DNA from: Lysinibacillus fusiformis
GTDB taxonomy: Bacteria; Bacillota; Bacilli; Bacillales_A; Planococcaceae
Reading direction: 5' to 3'
DNA length: 64,000 nucleotides
Assembly: GCF_007362955.1 (NCBI RefSeq)
Contig: NZ_CP041696.1
Location: 2,666,001 to 2,730,000 of the forward strand
In this document: in pieces, positions 44,213 through 53,684 of the stretch
How positions within the stretch are numbered: position 1 is the stretch's first letter
Layout: each line of letters starts with the position of its first letter
The notes under the pieces: generated by a model
The model's input: only the letters and a program-made list of their open reading frames with translations
Database searches by the model: none
What the model was told of the DNA's origin: nothing
Position numbers and translations under genes: made by a program

Positions 44213-46060
44213 ATGAAGGATGAATTAAAAATTGTAAAGGATTTAAATCCGAAGCTAGGTGAAGTTTTAGATAAATTTAAAGAACAAGACGCCTTTATAG
44301 AGGAAGCAAAGAATGGTGAAAACACATTATACTTAATAAAAGAAAATAAAAAAGTTTATATTCATAGTAAATATAACCCAAAATTAGAAGCTGAGCGTTT
44401 ATGTGAACAATTTGAAATAAATGAAGATGCTAATCATATTTTATTCGTAGGAGTAGGATTAGGCTATCATATTCTATATATTTTAGAACGATATCCAAAT
44501 GTGAAGTTTTCGATTTTTGAACCGAATAAGAGTATTTTAAAGATATTTATAGAAGGCTTTAATTTTACGAAATATAAAAAAAGATTAATTGAAATATTTA
44601 TTAATATTGAAACCATTAATAATAGGCAAGTATTTTTTAAAAATTTCTCAGAAAAGGCTGTTGACATTGTTTTACCAATTACAAAGCAATTAGAAAAAGA
44701 AGAAATAAATAGTTTTTATAAGGAACTTTCAACAGCAATGGATGCACGCAGATATGAAATGGGTGTTAATGCATTTTTGCAAAAGCGCTGGCCTATTAAT
44801 GCAATTATGAACTTGCCAAAATTATTAAGTACACCAAATTTATTGACGGATTTAAATGGATCTAATTTTAAAGACAAGCCAGCGATAATTGTAGCCGCAG
44901 GACCTTCTCTAGAACAGGATATAGAATTTATAAGGAAAATTAAATCAGAGGGAAGCGCATATATATTTGCAGTTGGGTCAGGAGTACATGCATTAATAAA
45001 AAATGATATAATGCCAGATGCCTTTTTCAGTGTAGATCCTAACCCTATAAATACAAAGGTATTTGAGAAAATCAAAGAAAAGAAATTAAAAATACCTTTA
45101 GTATTCGGAAGTACTATTTATTTTGAAACAATAGAAAATTATCCAGGTGAGTTGGTACACTTCTATTTAAATGAAGATAAATTTTCGAAATATTTAATTG
45201 ACTATGACGAGACCTTGATTGTATATGATGCCGTTACTGTGGCTAACATGACAATACAAGCATTAGTAAAATTAAATATGAATCCAATTATTTTGGCTGG
45301 TCAAAATTTAGCTTATTTAAATGATCAAATTTATTCTAAAGGTATTGAATATTCTCATCGTCCAATAGACATTACAGACCAAGAACGGCTTAAGCAAATA
45401 TATACAACAAGTGTTTTCGGTGAAGAATTGGCAACTAGCGAAGGTTTATTGAAAATGAAGGAATCCCTAGAATCATATGTGAAAGTTACTTCCGATGTTA
45501 CATTCATTAATACAACAAAAAACGGTGCCCATATAGAAGGTACAAAGTTTATGCCAATAGAAGATGTTATTGAAACAATTTTAGTGAGAAAAAATATTGT
45601 AAATGAAGATTGGTTAATTGGTAAAAAAACAATTGATCATAAAATTATTAATAAAAATTTTAAAGAATTAGAGTATAGTTTTGATGAATTAATGAAATTA
45701 TGTAATAAGAATGCAGAATATTTAGCAGAAATTTTAAAATGTAATGAAACAGGAAATTATTCTAAGGTAGAAATATACTATTCGGCATTTGATAAGTTAT
45801 TAGAGTTAATCCAAGAAAATTTATTTTTCACTTTATTTATTCGACCTATTTCACGTGTACAATATGAAAACTTTGTTATTAAATCAACAGAAGTAATATC
45901 AATAAAGGCTCCAAGGGTGAAAGTTAATAAGTTTAATGAAGTCTTTGGAAGTTATTTAAAAACAATTTATGCTTCAGTAATATATATGCAACCGGCATTT
46001 TATCAATTAAAACAAAGCAATAGTTTTGATGAAATTATTTATAAGGAAGATACAAAATGA
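44213..46060 (+). CDS. Motility-associated (Maf-type) flagellin glycosyltransferase
   Basis: A 615-residue cytoplasmic protein of the Maf/DUF115 family that transfers nonulosonic acids to flagellin Ser/Thr. The central MAF_flag10 core (about 215-400) has KPAIIVAAGPSLEQDIEFI, IFAVGSGVHALIKNDIMPD and FSVDPNP, related to a GT42-like sialyltransferase fold. An N-terminal Rossmann-like region (ANHILFVGVGLGYHILYIL) precedes it and helices follow. The next genes make legionaminic acid, its expected donor. It is AT-rich relative to hag. It starts right after the small gene and overlaps legB by four bases. Confidence 0.87.
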   Translation: MKDELKIVKDLNPKLGEVLDKFKEQDAFIEEAKNGENTLYLIKENKKVYIHSKYNPKLEAERLCEQFEINEDANHILFVGVGLGYHILYILERYPNVKFSIFEPNKSILKIFIEGFNFTKYKKRLIEIFINIETINNRQVFFKNFSEKAVDIVLPITKQLEKEEINSFYKELSTAMDARRYEMGVNAFLQKRWPINAIMNLPKLLSTPNLLTDLNGSNFKDKPAIIVAAGPSLEQDIEFIRKIKSEGSAYIFAVGSGVHALIKNDIMPDAFFSVDPNPINTKVFEKIKEKKLKIPLVFGSTIYFETIENYPGELVHFYLNEDKFSKYLIDYDETLIVYDAVTVANMTIQALVKLNMNPIILAGQNLAYLNDQIYSKGIEYSHRPIDITDQERLKQIYTTSVFGEELATSEGLLKMKESLESYVKVTSDVTFINTTKNGAHIEGTKFMPIEDVIETILVRKNIVNEDWLIGKKTIDHKIINKNFKELEYSFDELMKLCNKNAEYLAEILKCNETGNYSKVEIYYSAFDKLLELIQENLFFTLFIRPISRVQYENFVIKSTEVISIKAPRVKVNKFNEVFGSYLKTIYASVIYMQPAFYQLKQSNSFDEIIYKEDTK

Positions 46061-47052
46061 AAATTTTAGTAACAGGAGCGGATGGTTTCATTGGCTCTCA
46101 TTTAACAGAGCAACTAGTACGTGAAGGGCATGATGTTCGTGCTTTTTGCTATTATAATTCATTTAATTCATGGGGATGGCTTGATAATTCACCTCAAGAA
46201 ATTAACTCACAGCTAGATGTATTTACAGGGGATATTCGTGATCCATTTGGTGTGAAGGAAGCGATGAAGGGCTGTACGCATGTATTGAATTTGGCAGCAC
46301 TTATTGCCATTCCTTATTCGTATCATTCACCAGCTACGTATGTCGATACAAATATAAATGGTACGTTAAATGTTGTACAAGCAGCACGTGAATTAGGTGT
46401 AGAAAAGGTTGTACACACATCTACAAGTGAAGTATATGGAACGGCATTGTATGTACCAATTGACGAGGAGCATCCATTACAGGGACAATCCCCTTACTCA
46501 GCATCTAAAATTGGGGCGGATCAGATGGCGTTGTCATTTTATCGTTCATTTGATACACCAGTGTCGATTATTCGTCCATTCAATACATATGGACCACGCC
46601 AGTCAGCACGTGCAGTTATTCCAACGATCATTAGCCAGCTAGCCAGTGGTAAAGATACAATCAAGCTAGGAGCGATTAGTCCGACACGTGATTTTAACTA
46701 TGTAAAAGATACAGTGAATGGCTTTATTTCTGTCATGAATTCAGAAAAATCAATAGGTGAAGTGATTAATATCGGTTCAAACTATGAAGTATCTATTGGT
46801 GAAACAGCTGAAATGATTGCAAAGATTATGGATGTCAACTTAACAATTGAAACGGATGAGCAGCGATTACGACCTGATAAAAGTGAAGTAGAGCGTCTTT
46901 GGGCTGAAAATAAAAAAGCAAAAGAATTGCTAGGGTGGGAGCCACAGTATGGCGGTAAAGATGGATTCCGTCGTGGTTTAGAGGAAACAATTGAGTGGTT
47001 TACAAACCCTAAAAACTTATCTCAATATAAGGCAGATGTTTATAATATATGA
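46057..47052 (+). CDS. legB: Nucleotide-sugar 4,6-dehydratase LegB
   Basis: A 331-residue SDR-type dehydratase. The NAD-binding GADGFIGSHLTEQL is at the N-terminus, HTSTSEVYGTAL and the catalytic Tyr-Lys in SPYSASKIGAD in the middle, and FNTYGPRQSARAVIPTII beyond. It should make a 4-keto-6-deoxy sugar from GDP-GlcNAc or UDP-GlcNAc as the first step to legionaminic acid. The presence of a ptmE-type guanylyltransferase downstream favours the GDP route known in Campylobacter. ATGA overlap with maf. Confidence 0.9.
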   Translation: MKILVTGADGFIGSHLTEQLVREGHDVRAFCYYNSFNSWGWLDNSPQEINSQLDVFTGDIRDPFGVKEAMKGCTHVLNLAALIAIPYSYHSPATYVDTNINGTLNVVQAARELGVEKVVHTSTSEVYGTALYVPIDEEHPLQGQSPYSASKIGADQMALSFYRSFDTPVSIIRPFNTYGPRQSARAVIPTIISQLASGKDTIKLGAISPTRDFNYVKDTVNGFISVMNSEKSIGEVINIGSNYEVSIGETAEMIAKIMDVNLTIETDEQRLRPDKSEVERLWAENKKAKELLGWEPQYGGKDGFRRGLEETIEWFTNPKNLSQYKADVYNI

Positions 47053-48203
47053 ATACACAATGGTTAGCGTTTACAGAACAAGTTAAAGCGCATTATCAAA
47101 AGGATTTTGTACCATTGCATGAACCAACTTTCAATGGTAAAGAGTTAGAGTATGTAACAGATTGTATTCAAACGGGATGGGTATCCTCGGTAGGTGCTTA
47201 TGTAACTCGTTTTGAGGAAGATTTAGCACGTTTTACAGGGGTGAAACGTGCTGTTGCCGTTATGAATGGTACTGCTGCATTACATATCGCGTTGAAGGTG
47301 GCAGGTGTACAAGCAAATGAAGAAGTGTTCATGCCTGCACTAACATTTGTTGCAACGGCGAATGCAGCTTCTTATATCGGTGCTGTGCCACATTTTGTAG
47401 ATGTATCTGAAAAAACATTAGGCCTTGACCCGCAAAAGCTAGAAGCACATATTTTAGCAATTGGCGAAGTGAAAAATGACCAACTAATTAATAAAGAAAC
47501 AGGTCGTGTCATACGCGCAGTTATTCCGATGCATACATTCGGACATGCTATGAAATTAGATGAATTACAACTAATTTGCGAAAAATATCACCTAGTACTA
47601 GTAGAAGATGCTGCGGAGTCATTAGGTACTTATTATAAAGGGAAGCATACAGGTAGCTTTAGTAAAGTGAGTGCAATTAGTTTTAATGGCAATAAAATCA
47701 TCACAACAGGTGGTGGTGGCGCCATTTTAACGAATGATGAAGAGTTGGCAAATTATGCAAAGCACATTACAACAACTGCAAAAGTGCCACATCGTTGGGA
47801 ATATGAACATGATGAAGTAGCATTTAATTATCGTTTACCTAATATAAACGCGGCATTAGGCTGCGCACAACTAGAAAAAATGCCAGAATTTATTGAACAA
47901 AAACGATCATTAACAGCTTTTTATGAAGAATCAGTTGCACCATTAGAAGGTGTAACACTTTTCAAAGAGCCAGTAAATTCAACGAGCAACTATTGGCTGC
48001 AAACCTTAATTTTAAATGATTCACTAGAGCGAGATGCAGTTTTGGAATTTTTGAATGATAACGGTGTAATGAGTCGACCAATTTGGACACCGATGCACAA
48101 ATTAAAGCCATATCGAGAATGTCCGAGAGCCGATTTATCTACAACTGAAAGACTGGATAAGAAAATTATTAACATTCCAAGCACACCGATAAAAGAGGGA
48201 TAA
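47049..48203 (+). CDS. legC: PLP-dependent sugar aminotransferase LegC
   Basis: A 384-residue DegT/DnrJ/EryC1 aminotransferase. It reads MNGTAALHIALKVAGVQ, FMPALTFVATANAASYIG, VVEDAAESLGTYYKG-like VLVEDAAESLGTYYKGKHTG, and FNGNKIITTGGGGAIL with the PLP-binding Lys. It aminates C4 of the LegB product. Overlap with legB by four bases indicates one operon. The ~40-residue insertion with INKETGRVIRAVIPMHTFG is typical of LegC-type proteins. Confidence 0.9.
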   Translation: MNTQWLAFTEQVKAHYQKDFVPLHEPTFNGKELEYVTDCIQTGWVSSVGAYVTRFEEDLARFTGVKRAVAVMNGTAALHIALKVAGVQANEEVFMPALTFVATANAASYIGAVPHFVDVSEKTLGLDPQKLEAHILAIGEVKNDQLINKETGRVIRAVIPMHTFGHAMKLDELQLICEKYHLVLVEDAAESLGTYYKGKHTGSFSKVSAISFNGNKIITTGGGGAILTNDEELANYAKHITTTAKVPHRWEYEHDEVAFNYRLPNINAALGCAQLEKMPEFIEQKRSLTAFYEESVAPLEGVTLFKEPVNSTSNYWLQTLILNDSLERDAVLEFLNDNGVMSRPIWTPMHKLKPYRECPRADLSTTERLDKKIINIPSTPIKEG

Positions 48204-48206
48204 CTA

Positions 48207-49364
48207 GTGAAACGAAAAATATGTGTTGTTACAGGGACGCGTGCTGAGTATGGGCTATTATACTGGCTGATGGAAAGAATACAAAAAAATACAGAACTAG
48301 AACTTCAAGTAATTGCTACTGGAATGCATTTGTCTCCGGAATTTGGATTGACTTTTCGGCAAATTGAAAAAGACGGTTTTATAATTGTTAAAAAAATCGA
48401 TATGTTATTGTCTGGTGATACACCAGCAGCTATTACTAAGTCTATAGGATTAGGTGTAATAAGCTTTGCAGATGCATTTCAAGAGTTAAAGCCAGATATT
48501 TTAGTAGTATTGGGAGATCGCTTTGAAGTTTTAGCAGCCACGCAAGCTGCAATGGTATCAAGAATTCCTATTGCTCATATACATGGGGGAGAACTAACAG
48601 AAGGTTTAATAGATGACCCTATCCGACACTCCATTACTAAAATGTCCCACATTCACTTTGCTGCTTCTGATGATTACAAAAGAAGAATTATACAGATGGG
48701 GGAACAACCTAATCGTGTATTTAATGTAGGAACATTAGGAATTGAAGGCATAAGAAAAATAGAATTATTATCGAAAGAAGAATTTAAGGAAGCCATCCAA
48801 TTTGATGTAGATAAATTCTTTTTAGTTACATTACATCCAACCACTTTGGAAAATGGTACGGCTGAACAACAAATACAAACTTTACTTTCAGCTTTAGAGA
48901 CATTTGAGGATTATAAAATCGTGTTTACTAAGACGAATGCTGATACAGATGGTCGTATTATAAATGAATATATTGAAAATTATGTACAACAAAATCAAGA
49001 ACGTTGTATCGTTTTTGATTCTCTAGGCCAGCTACGATATTTGAGTGCTATATCTCATTGTGCTGCAGTAATAGGGAATTCTTCAAGCGGTTTAGTAGAG
49101 GTACCAGCGTTTTTGAAACCCACTGTTAATATAGGAGACCGTCAAAGAGGAAGACTTAAAGCTGATTCTGTCATTGATTGTAATTTTGAAAACCAGGATA
49201 TTATAGAAGCGATTAATAAAAGTATTGATGAAGTATTCCTGAAAGAAATCCAAACAATGGACCAAGTGTATGGTGAAGGCAATACATCTGAACAAATGGT
49301 AAATATATTAAAAACAATATCATTAGATTCTATTCTTAAAAAGAAATTTTATGATATAAGATAG
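48207..49364 (+). CDS. legG: Hydrolysing nucleotide-sugar 2-epimerase LegG (NeuC-like)
   Basis: A 385-residue GT-B-fold epimerase/hydrolase. Motifs are VVTGTRAEYGLLYWLM at the N-terminus, VVLGDRFEVLAATQAAMV, IPIAHIHGGELTEGLIDDPIRH and GNSSSGLVEVPAFLKPTVN-like GNSSSGLVEVPAF. It splits the nucleotide and inverts C2 to give 2,4-diacetamido-2,4,6-trideoxymannose, the substrate of LegI. Just 3 bases separate it from legC. Confidence 0.9.
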   Translation: MKRKICVVTGTRAEYGLLYWLMERIQKNTELELQVIATGMHLSPEFGLTFRQIEKDGFIIVKKIDMLLSGDTPAAITKSIGLGVISFADAFQELKPDILVVLGDRFEVLAATQAAMVSRIPIAHIHGGELTEGLIDDPIRHSITKMSHIHFAASDDYKRRIIQMGEQPNRVFNVGTLGIEGIRKIELLSKEEFKEAIQFDVDKFFLVTLHPTTLENGTAEQQIQTLLSALETFEDYKIVFTKTNADTDGRIINEYIENYVQQNQERCIVFDSLGQLRYLSAISHCAAVIGNSSSGLVEVPAFLKPTVNIGDRQRGRLKADSVIDCNFENQDIIEAINKSIDEVFLKEIQTMDQVYGEGNTSEQMVNILKTISLDSILKKKFYDIR

Positions 49365-49374
49365 GAGCTAAACG

Positions 49375-50262
49375 ATGAAAATGTTATTTATTGGATGCGT
49401 ACAATCAAGTGAACGCTTTCTAAAGGCTATAATAAATAATACAAGTGCCGAAGTAGTAGGTATTGTTACGAAAATAGATTCTTGTTTTAATGCAGATCAT
49501 GTTTCCTTAACCACTATTGCAGAACAAAGAAATATAGATTGGTTAGATTATAAAGATAATGACAATTTACTGAATTGGATTAGTGGAAAGAGTCCGGATA
49601 TTATTTATTGTTTTGGCTGGTCACATTTATTACCAGAAGAGATATTTAGTGCTGCTAAATTAGGTGCTGTTGGTTATCATCCGGCATTATTGCCTCAAAA
49701 CAGGGGGAGACATCCTATTATTTGGGCTTTGGCGCTAGGCTTAAAAGAAACTGGATCAACCTTTTTTTACTTAACTAAAGAGGCAGATGCAGGAGATATA
49801 CTAAGTCAAGAAGTTGTTGAAATTAATGAAAGTGACGATGCAAATACCCTTTATAACAAACTCTTACAAGTGGGGGAAGAACAAGTTGTCAAAATGACGG
49901 AAGATATAATAAATAAAAGAGTCAAACCAAACCGACAAGATGTGCATAAAGTGAATTATTGGAGAAAACGAACGAAGAAAGATGGAGAAATTGATTGGAG
50001 AATGGGAAGTAAAGCTATTTTGCAATTGATTAAAGCTTTAACAAAGCCGTATGTAGGGGCTCATTTTACTTATGAAAATCAAGAATATAAAGTGTGGTCT
50101 GCAAAGCAAATACAATATGGTGATACTTTGTATGCTAACATTGAACCAGGGAAAATAGTAACTACAACTCCTAATTCATTTATTGTCAAAACAGCGGATG
50201 GATTAATTGAAATAACAGATTGTGAATTAGAAACTATCCCAAAAGTAGGAGAATATTTATGA
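49375..50262 (+). CDS. Formyltransferase-like protein in the legionaminic acid cluster
   Basis: A 295-residue protein of the methionyl-tRNA formyltransferase / sugar N-formyltransferase family. The N-terminal hydrolase-like core has IIYCFGWSHLLPEEIF, GAVGYHPALLPQNRGRHP and TKEADAGDIL, and the C-terminal part has an FMT_C-like barrel (YWRKRTKKDGEIDWR, GKIVTTTPNSFIVKTADG). Family enzymes use an Asn-His-Asp triad; His and Asp are visible, but the residue two before the His is Gly instead of Asn. Sugar N-formylation with 10-formyl-tetrahydrofolate is the natural guess given the deacetylase next door (ATGA overlap), but this change makes catalysis uncertain. It is not the housekeeping tRNA enzyme by context. 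Confidence 0.78.
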   Translation: MKMLFIGCVQSSERFLKAIINNTSAEVVGIVTKIDSCFNADHVSLTTIAEQRNIDWLDYKDNDNLLNWISGKSPDIIYCFGWSHLLPEEIFSAAKLGAVGYHPALLPQNRGRHPIIWALALGLKETGSTFFYLTKEADAGDILSQEVVEINESDDANTLYNKLLQVGEEQVVKMTEDIINKRVKPNRQDVHKVNYWRKRTKKDGEIDWRMGSKAILQLIKALTKPYVGAHFTYENQEYKVWSAKQIQYGDTLYANIEPGKIVTTTPNSFIVKTADGLIEITDCELETIPKVGEYL

Positions 50263-50927
50263 GCAAAAATATTGTTGTAGTAACACCCCATCCAGACGAT
50301 GAAACTCTAGGGTGTGGTGGCACTTTACTAAAATATAAAGAAAAAGGTTATAATCTTTACTGGCTTATCGTTACAGGTATGGGGGAAACTTTTACAAAGG
50401 AGCGAAAACAACAACGCCAAAATGAAATCGACATTGTAACAAATGCTTATGATTTCAAAGAAGTATTCCAATTGGATTTTCCAACGGCAGAATTAGATCA
50501 TATTCCAATGGGAGATATCATCGGGCGTATTAGTCAGGTTTTTTCAAAAATAACGCCTCATATAGTTTTTACCCCTTATCCTGGAGATATTCATAGTGAC
50601 CATAAGGTTGTATTCGATGCCACTATGTCTTGTACGAAGTGGTTCCGTTATCCTTCAGTTGAAAGAGTCCTAGCATATGAAACGTTATCGGAAACGGATT
50701 TTTCCATAAATCCAGATGTTAATGGGTTTAGGCCAAATGTTTACATTAATATTGATGGGTTTTTAGAGGAGAAGATACGGATTATGAATATTTATGCTTC
50801 TGAAATTAGTGCATTTCCTTTTCCAAGAAGTGAGAAAGCAATTAGATCATTGGCATATTTAAGAGGTGTAGCTAGTGGCTATGAAGAAGCTGAGGCATTT
50901 ATGTTACTGAAGGAGCGAGTAGAATGA
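50259..50927 (+). CDS. PIG-L family N-deacetylase
   Basis: A 222-residue zinc deacetylase of the LmbE/PIG-L family. The zinc-binding motifs PHPDDETLGCGG and DIHSDHKVVFDA are intact. Relatives remove N-acetyl groups from GlcNAc-containing molecules. It is coupled to both the formyltransferase-like gene before it and legI after it by ATGA overlaps, so it probably acts on a legionaminic acid precursor or the finished sugar. Whether it prepares a free amine for another acyl group is inference. Confidence 0.88.
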   Translation: MSKNIVVVTPHPDDETLGCGGTLLKYKEKGYNLYWLIVTGMGETFTKERKQQRQNEIDIVTNAYDFKEVFQLDFPTAELDHIPMGDIIGRISQVFSKITPHIVFTPYPGDIHSDHKVVFDATMSCTKWFRYPSVERVLAYETLSETDFSINPDVNGFRPNVYINIDGFLEEKIRIMNIYASEISAFPFPRSEKAIRSLAYLRGVASGYEEAEAFMLLKERVE

Positions 50928-52000
50928 CAAATACGTATATTATTGCCGAAGCGGGAGTCAATCATAATGGCTCCTTCGAAATGGCCAAAGAGTTAATAAG
51001 AGTTGCAAAAGAAGCGGGAGCAGACGCTGTTAAATTTCAAACATTTAAGGCAGAAAATTTAGTAACAAAAGAGGCAGAGCAAGCGGAATATCAAGTGGAA
51101 AATCTGGGAAAAGCAACATCTCAATTTGACATGTTAAAAAAACTTGAACTTTCATTTGGCGAATTCGCATCATTAAAAGACTATTGTAATGATATAGGGA
51201 TTGAATTTTTATCTACGCCGTTTGATTACGATAGCGTGGATTTTTTAGTTGATGAATTACAAATGCAAACTGTAAAAATACCTTCTGGTGAGCTAACTAA
51301 TTCTCCATTTATTCATTATATTGCGACGAAGCAAAAGAAAATGATTATTTCGACAGGCATGGCAACCATTGATGAAATACATGAAGCCTTGTCCTTTGTA
51401 GCTTATGGCTTAGCAAAACCAGTAGCTGATGTTTTCATTGATAGTGTACATTCATTTTACAAAACAAAAGAGGCTAAGGCTATTTTGCAAAAGTTCGTAA
51501 CCGTTCTTCATTGTACAACAGAATATCCAGCTCCTTTTGAAACGATTAATTTAGAATCTATGAATCAGTTATCTGAAGAACTATCGTTATCCATAGGTTT
51601 TTCTGATCATTCACAAGGTATTTCAATTCCTATTGCAGCGACTAGCATGGGGGCAACTGTCATAGAGAAACATTTTACTTTAGACCGAGCATTACCAGGC
51701 CCAGATCATGTCGCGTCACTGGAGCCATCAGAATTAACGATGATGGTAGAAAGTATACGCCAAGTTGAGCGAGCTTTAGGGACTGGTTTAAAACAGCCGA
51801 CAAAAAATGAAATGAAAAATCGGGTAGCAGCAAGAAAGAGTATTGTGGCAAGTATAGATATTAAACAAGGCGAAATGTTAAAAATATCTAATATCGCTAT
51901 TAAAAGACCTGGTAATGGTATATCTCCATCGAAGTATTGGTCTTTATTGGGTAAAAAGGCTACTAAATTTTATCGTAGGGATGAACAGATTGATGAATAA
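50924..52000 (+). CDS. legI: Legionaminic acid synthase LegI (NeuB family)
   Basis: A 358-residue NeuB-type enzyme that condenses phosphoenolpyruvate with the trideoxymannose to make legionaminic acid. The TIM-barrel part has IIAEAGVNHNGSFEMAKELI, AVKFQTFKAENLV, ISTGMATIDEI, LHCTTEYPAPFETINL, GFSDHSQGI and ATVIEKHFTLDR. The C-terminal SAF (antifreeze-like) domain (about 290-350) has KSIVASIDIKQGEML. The 3' end overlaps the next gene by 8 bases. It could in principle make a related nonulosonate; LegI best fits the neighbours. Confidence 0.92.
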   Translation: MTNTYIIAEAGVNHNGSFEMAKELIRVAKEAGADAVKFQTFKAENLVTKEAEQAEYQVENLGKATSQFDMLKKLELSFGEFASLKDYCNDIGIEFLSTPFDYDSVDFLVDELQMQTVKIPSGELTNSPFIHYIATKQKKMIISTGMATIDEIHEALSFVAYGLAKPVADVFIDSVHSFYKTKEAKAILQKFVTVLHCTTEYPAPFETINLESMNQLSEELSLSIGFSDHSQGISIPIAATSMGATVIEKHFTLDRALPGPDHVASLEPSELTMMVESIRQVERALGTGLKQPTKNEMKNRVAARKSIVASIDIKQGEMLKISNIAIKRPGNGISPSKYWSLLGKKATKFYRRDEQIDE

Positions 52001-52616
52001 GCCGATAATAATATTAGGGAATGGCGGTCATGCATCGGTACTAACGGAAATAATGTTACTTCAGGATCGTGAAATTTTAGGTTTTACAGCACCAGAAGAA
52101 CAAATAAGCTTCTATGGTTTGGAGTATCTTGGAACGGATGAAATAGTAGAAACTTATAATCCAGAAGAAGTAGAGCTTGTTTTAGGGTTAGGTACTGTAC
52201 GTATTTCAACTGTTCGTCAAAGCCTTTTTGAGGAATTTAAAAATCAAGGATATATATTTGCAACATGTGTTCACCCTACAGCAATCATCTCCACGACAGC
52301 GATATTAGCTGAAGGTGTTCAAATAATGGCTGGTGCAATTGTACAGCCACATGCACAAATTGGAGGAAATACGATTATTAATACAGGGTCAATTATTGAA
52401 CATGATTGTGTAATAGGATCTCATGTACATGTTGCACCAGGCGTAACTTTGTCAGGTAACGTCCATATAGGTGTTTATTCTCATATTGGTACGGGGACTT
52501 CGATAATTCAAGGTATCAAAATCGGAGGAAATACTCTTATAGGTGCAGGTGCTGTTGTTATTTCAAATATAGGTACACATAAAAAAGCATTTGGAGTACC
52601 TGCAAAGGAAGTGTAA
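51993..52616 (+). CDS. NeuD/LegH-like sugar O- or N-acetyltransferase
   Basis: A 207-residue enzyme with an N-terminal Rossmann-like domain (IIILGNGGHASVLTEIM) and a C-terminal left-handed beta-helix of hexapeptide repeats (AEGVQIMAGAIVQPHAQIGG, NTGSIIEHDCVIGSHVHVAP). It matches the NeuD/PglD family. LegH in the legionaminic pathway N-acetylates the C4 amine and belongs to this family. It overlaps the legI end. ATG 51993 (MNKPIIILG) is preferred, although ATG 51981 is also possible. Confidence 0.85.
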   Translation: MNKPIIILGNGGHASVLTEIMLLQDREILGFTAPEEQISFYGLEYLGTDEIVETYNPEEVELVLGLGTVRISTVRQSLFEEFKNQGYIFATCVHPTAIISTTAILAEGVQIMAGAIVQPHAQIGGNTIINTGSIIEHDCVIGSHVHVAPGVTLSGNVHIGVYSHIGTGTSIIQGIKIGGNTLIGAGAVVISNIGTHKKAFGVPAKEV

Positions 52617-52619
52617 TAG

Positions 52620-53684
52620 ATGAAAAATTGGAGAAGTATTTTAGTCAATGAAAATACCACACTTTTGGAAACAATGAAAATCATCGATGAATCTTCCCTG
52701 CAATTTGCAGTAGTTGTAGATGAAGTGAATTATTTACTAGGTACTGTAACCGATGGAGATATTCGAAGAGGTATTTTAAGAGGTGAAGGGTTAGATGTAC
52801 CTATAAAAAAGGTCATGAACCCTTCGCCAATCACGGCGTGCATCGCAAACACTTACAGTGATTGTTTAAACGTACTAAGAAAATATAAATTGAAGCAACT
52901 ACCGATTGTTGATATGGATAATCGGATTATTGATATAATTTTTGCAGATGAGGACTCAACTACTAAAAATAATGAAAATACCGTTATTTTAATGGCAGGT
53001 GGTCTAGGTACACGCTTACGTCCATTAACAGAAAATATTCCGAAACCAATGCTAAATGTGGGAAATAAACCAATCTTAGAAACGATTATTGAAGGTTTTA
53101 AACAATACGGCTTTACTAATTTTATACTATCGGTGAATTATAAAAAAGAAGTCATCCAAGATTATTTTCAGGATGGATCAGCTTTCGGAGTATCTATCTC
53201 TTATATAGAGGAAGATAAAAGAATGGGAACAGCAGGAGCCTTATCTTTGTTGAAGAAAAAACCTACAAGTCCTATTTTTGTTATGAATGGTGATTTGTTA
53301 ACACAAGTCAATTTTGAACAGTTATTACACTTTCATGAAGATACGGATGCTTTAGCAACGATGTGTGTACGTGAATATGAATATCAAATTCCATACGGTG
53401 TAATTGAAACAGATGGGCAGCAGCTGGTTTCAATTAAAGAAAAGCCCAAGCAGCGTAGCTTCGTAAATGCAGGGATTTATGTGCTAAGTCCAGAAGTGTT
53501 TGACTATATCCCACCAGATGAATTTTATGATATGCCAGATTTATTTAAGCAACTAATGGATGAACAAAAACATGTTTCAGCATTCCCAATACGTGAATAT
53601 TGGCTAGATATTGGACGCATGGCTGATTTTGAACGTGCCGATGATGAGTACGGTAGTCATTTCAATAAGGTGGATTGTAAATGA
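52620..53684 (+). CDS. ptmE: CBS-domain sugar nucleotidyltransferase PtmE
   Basis: A 354-residue fusion: two CBS repeats (about 1-115: LLGTVTDGDIRRGILRG, LKQLPIVDMDNRIIDIIF) and a nucleotidyltransferase domain (about 125-350: VILMAGGLGTRLRPLTENIP, KPMLNVGNKPILE, FVMNGDLLT, FVNAGIYVLSP). This is the PtmE architecture, a glucosamine-1-phosphate guanylyltransferase that feeds GDP-GlcN(Ac) into legionaminic acid synthesis in Campylobacter. The CBS part suggests regulation by a nucleotide. Confidence 0.88.
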   Translation: MKNWRSILVNENTTLLETMKIIDESSLQFAVVVDEVNYLLGTVTDGDIRRGILRGEGLDVPIKKVMNPSPITACIANTYSDCLNVLRKYKLKQLPIVDMDNRIIDIIFADEDSTTKNNENTVILMAGGLGTRLRPLTENIPKPMLNVGNKPILETIIEGFKQYGFTNFILSVNYKKEVIQDYFQDGSAFGVSISYIEEDKRMGTAGALSLLKKKPTSPIFVMNGDLLTQVNFEQLLHFHEDTDALATMCVREYEYQIPYGVIETDGQQLVSIKEKPKQRSFVNAGIYVLSPEVFDYIPPDEFYDMPDLFKQLMDEQKHVSAFPIREYWLDIGRMADFERADDEYGSHFNKVDCK

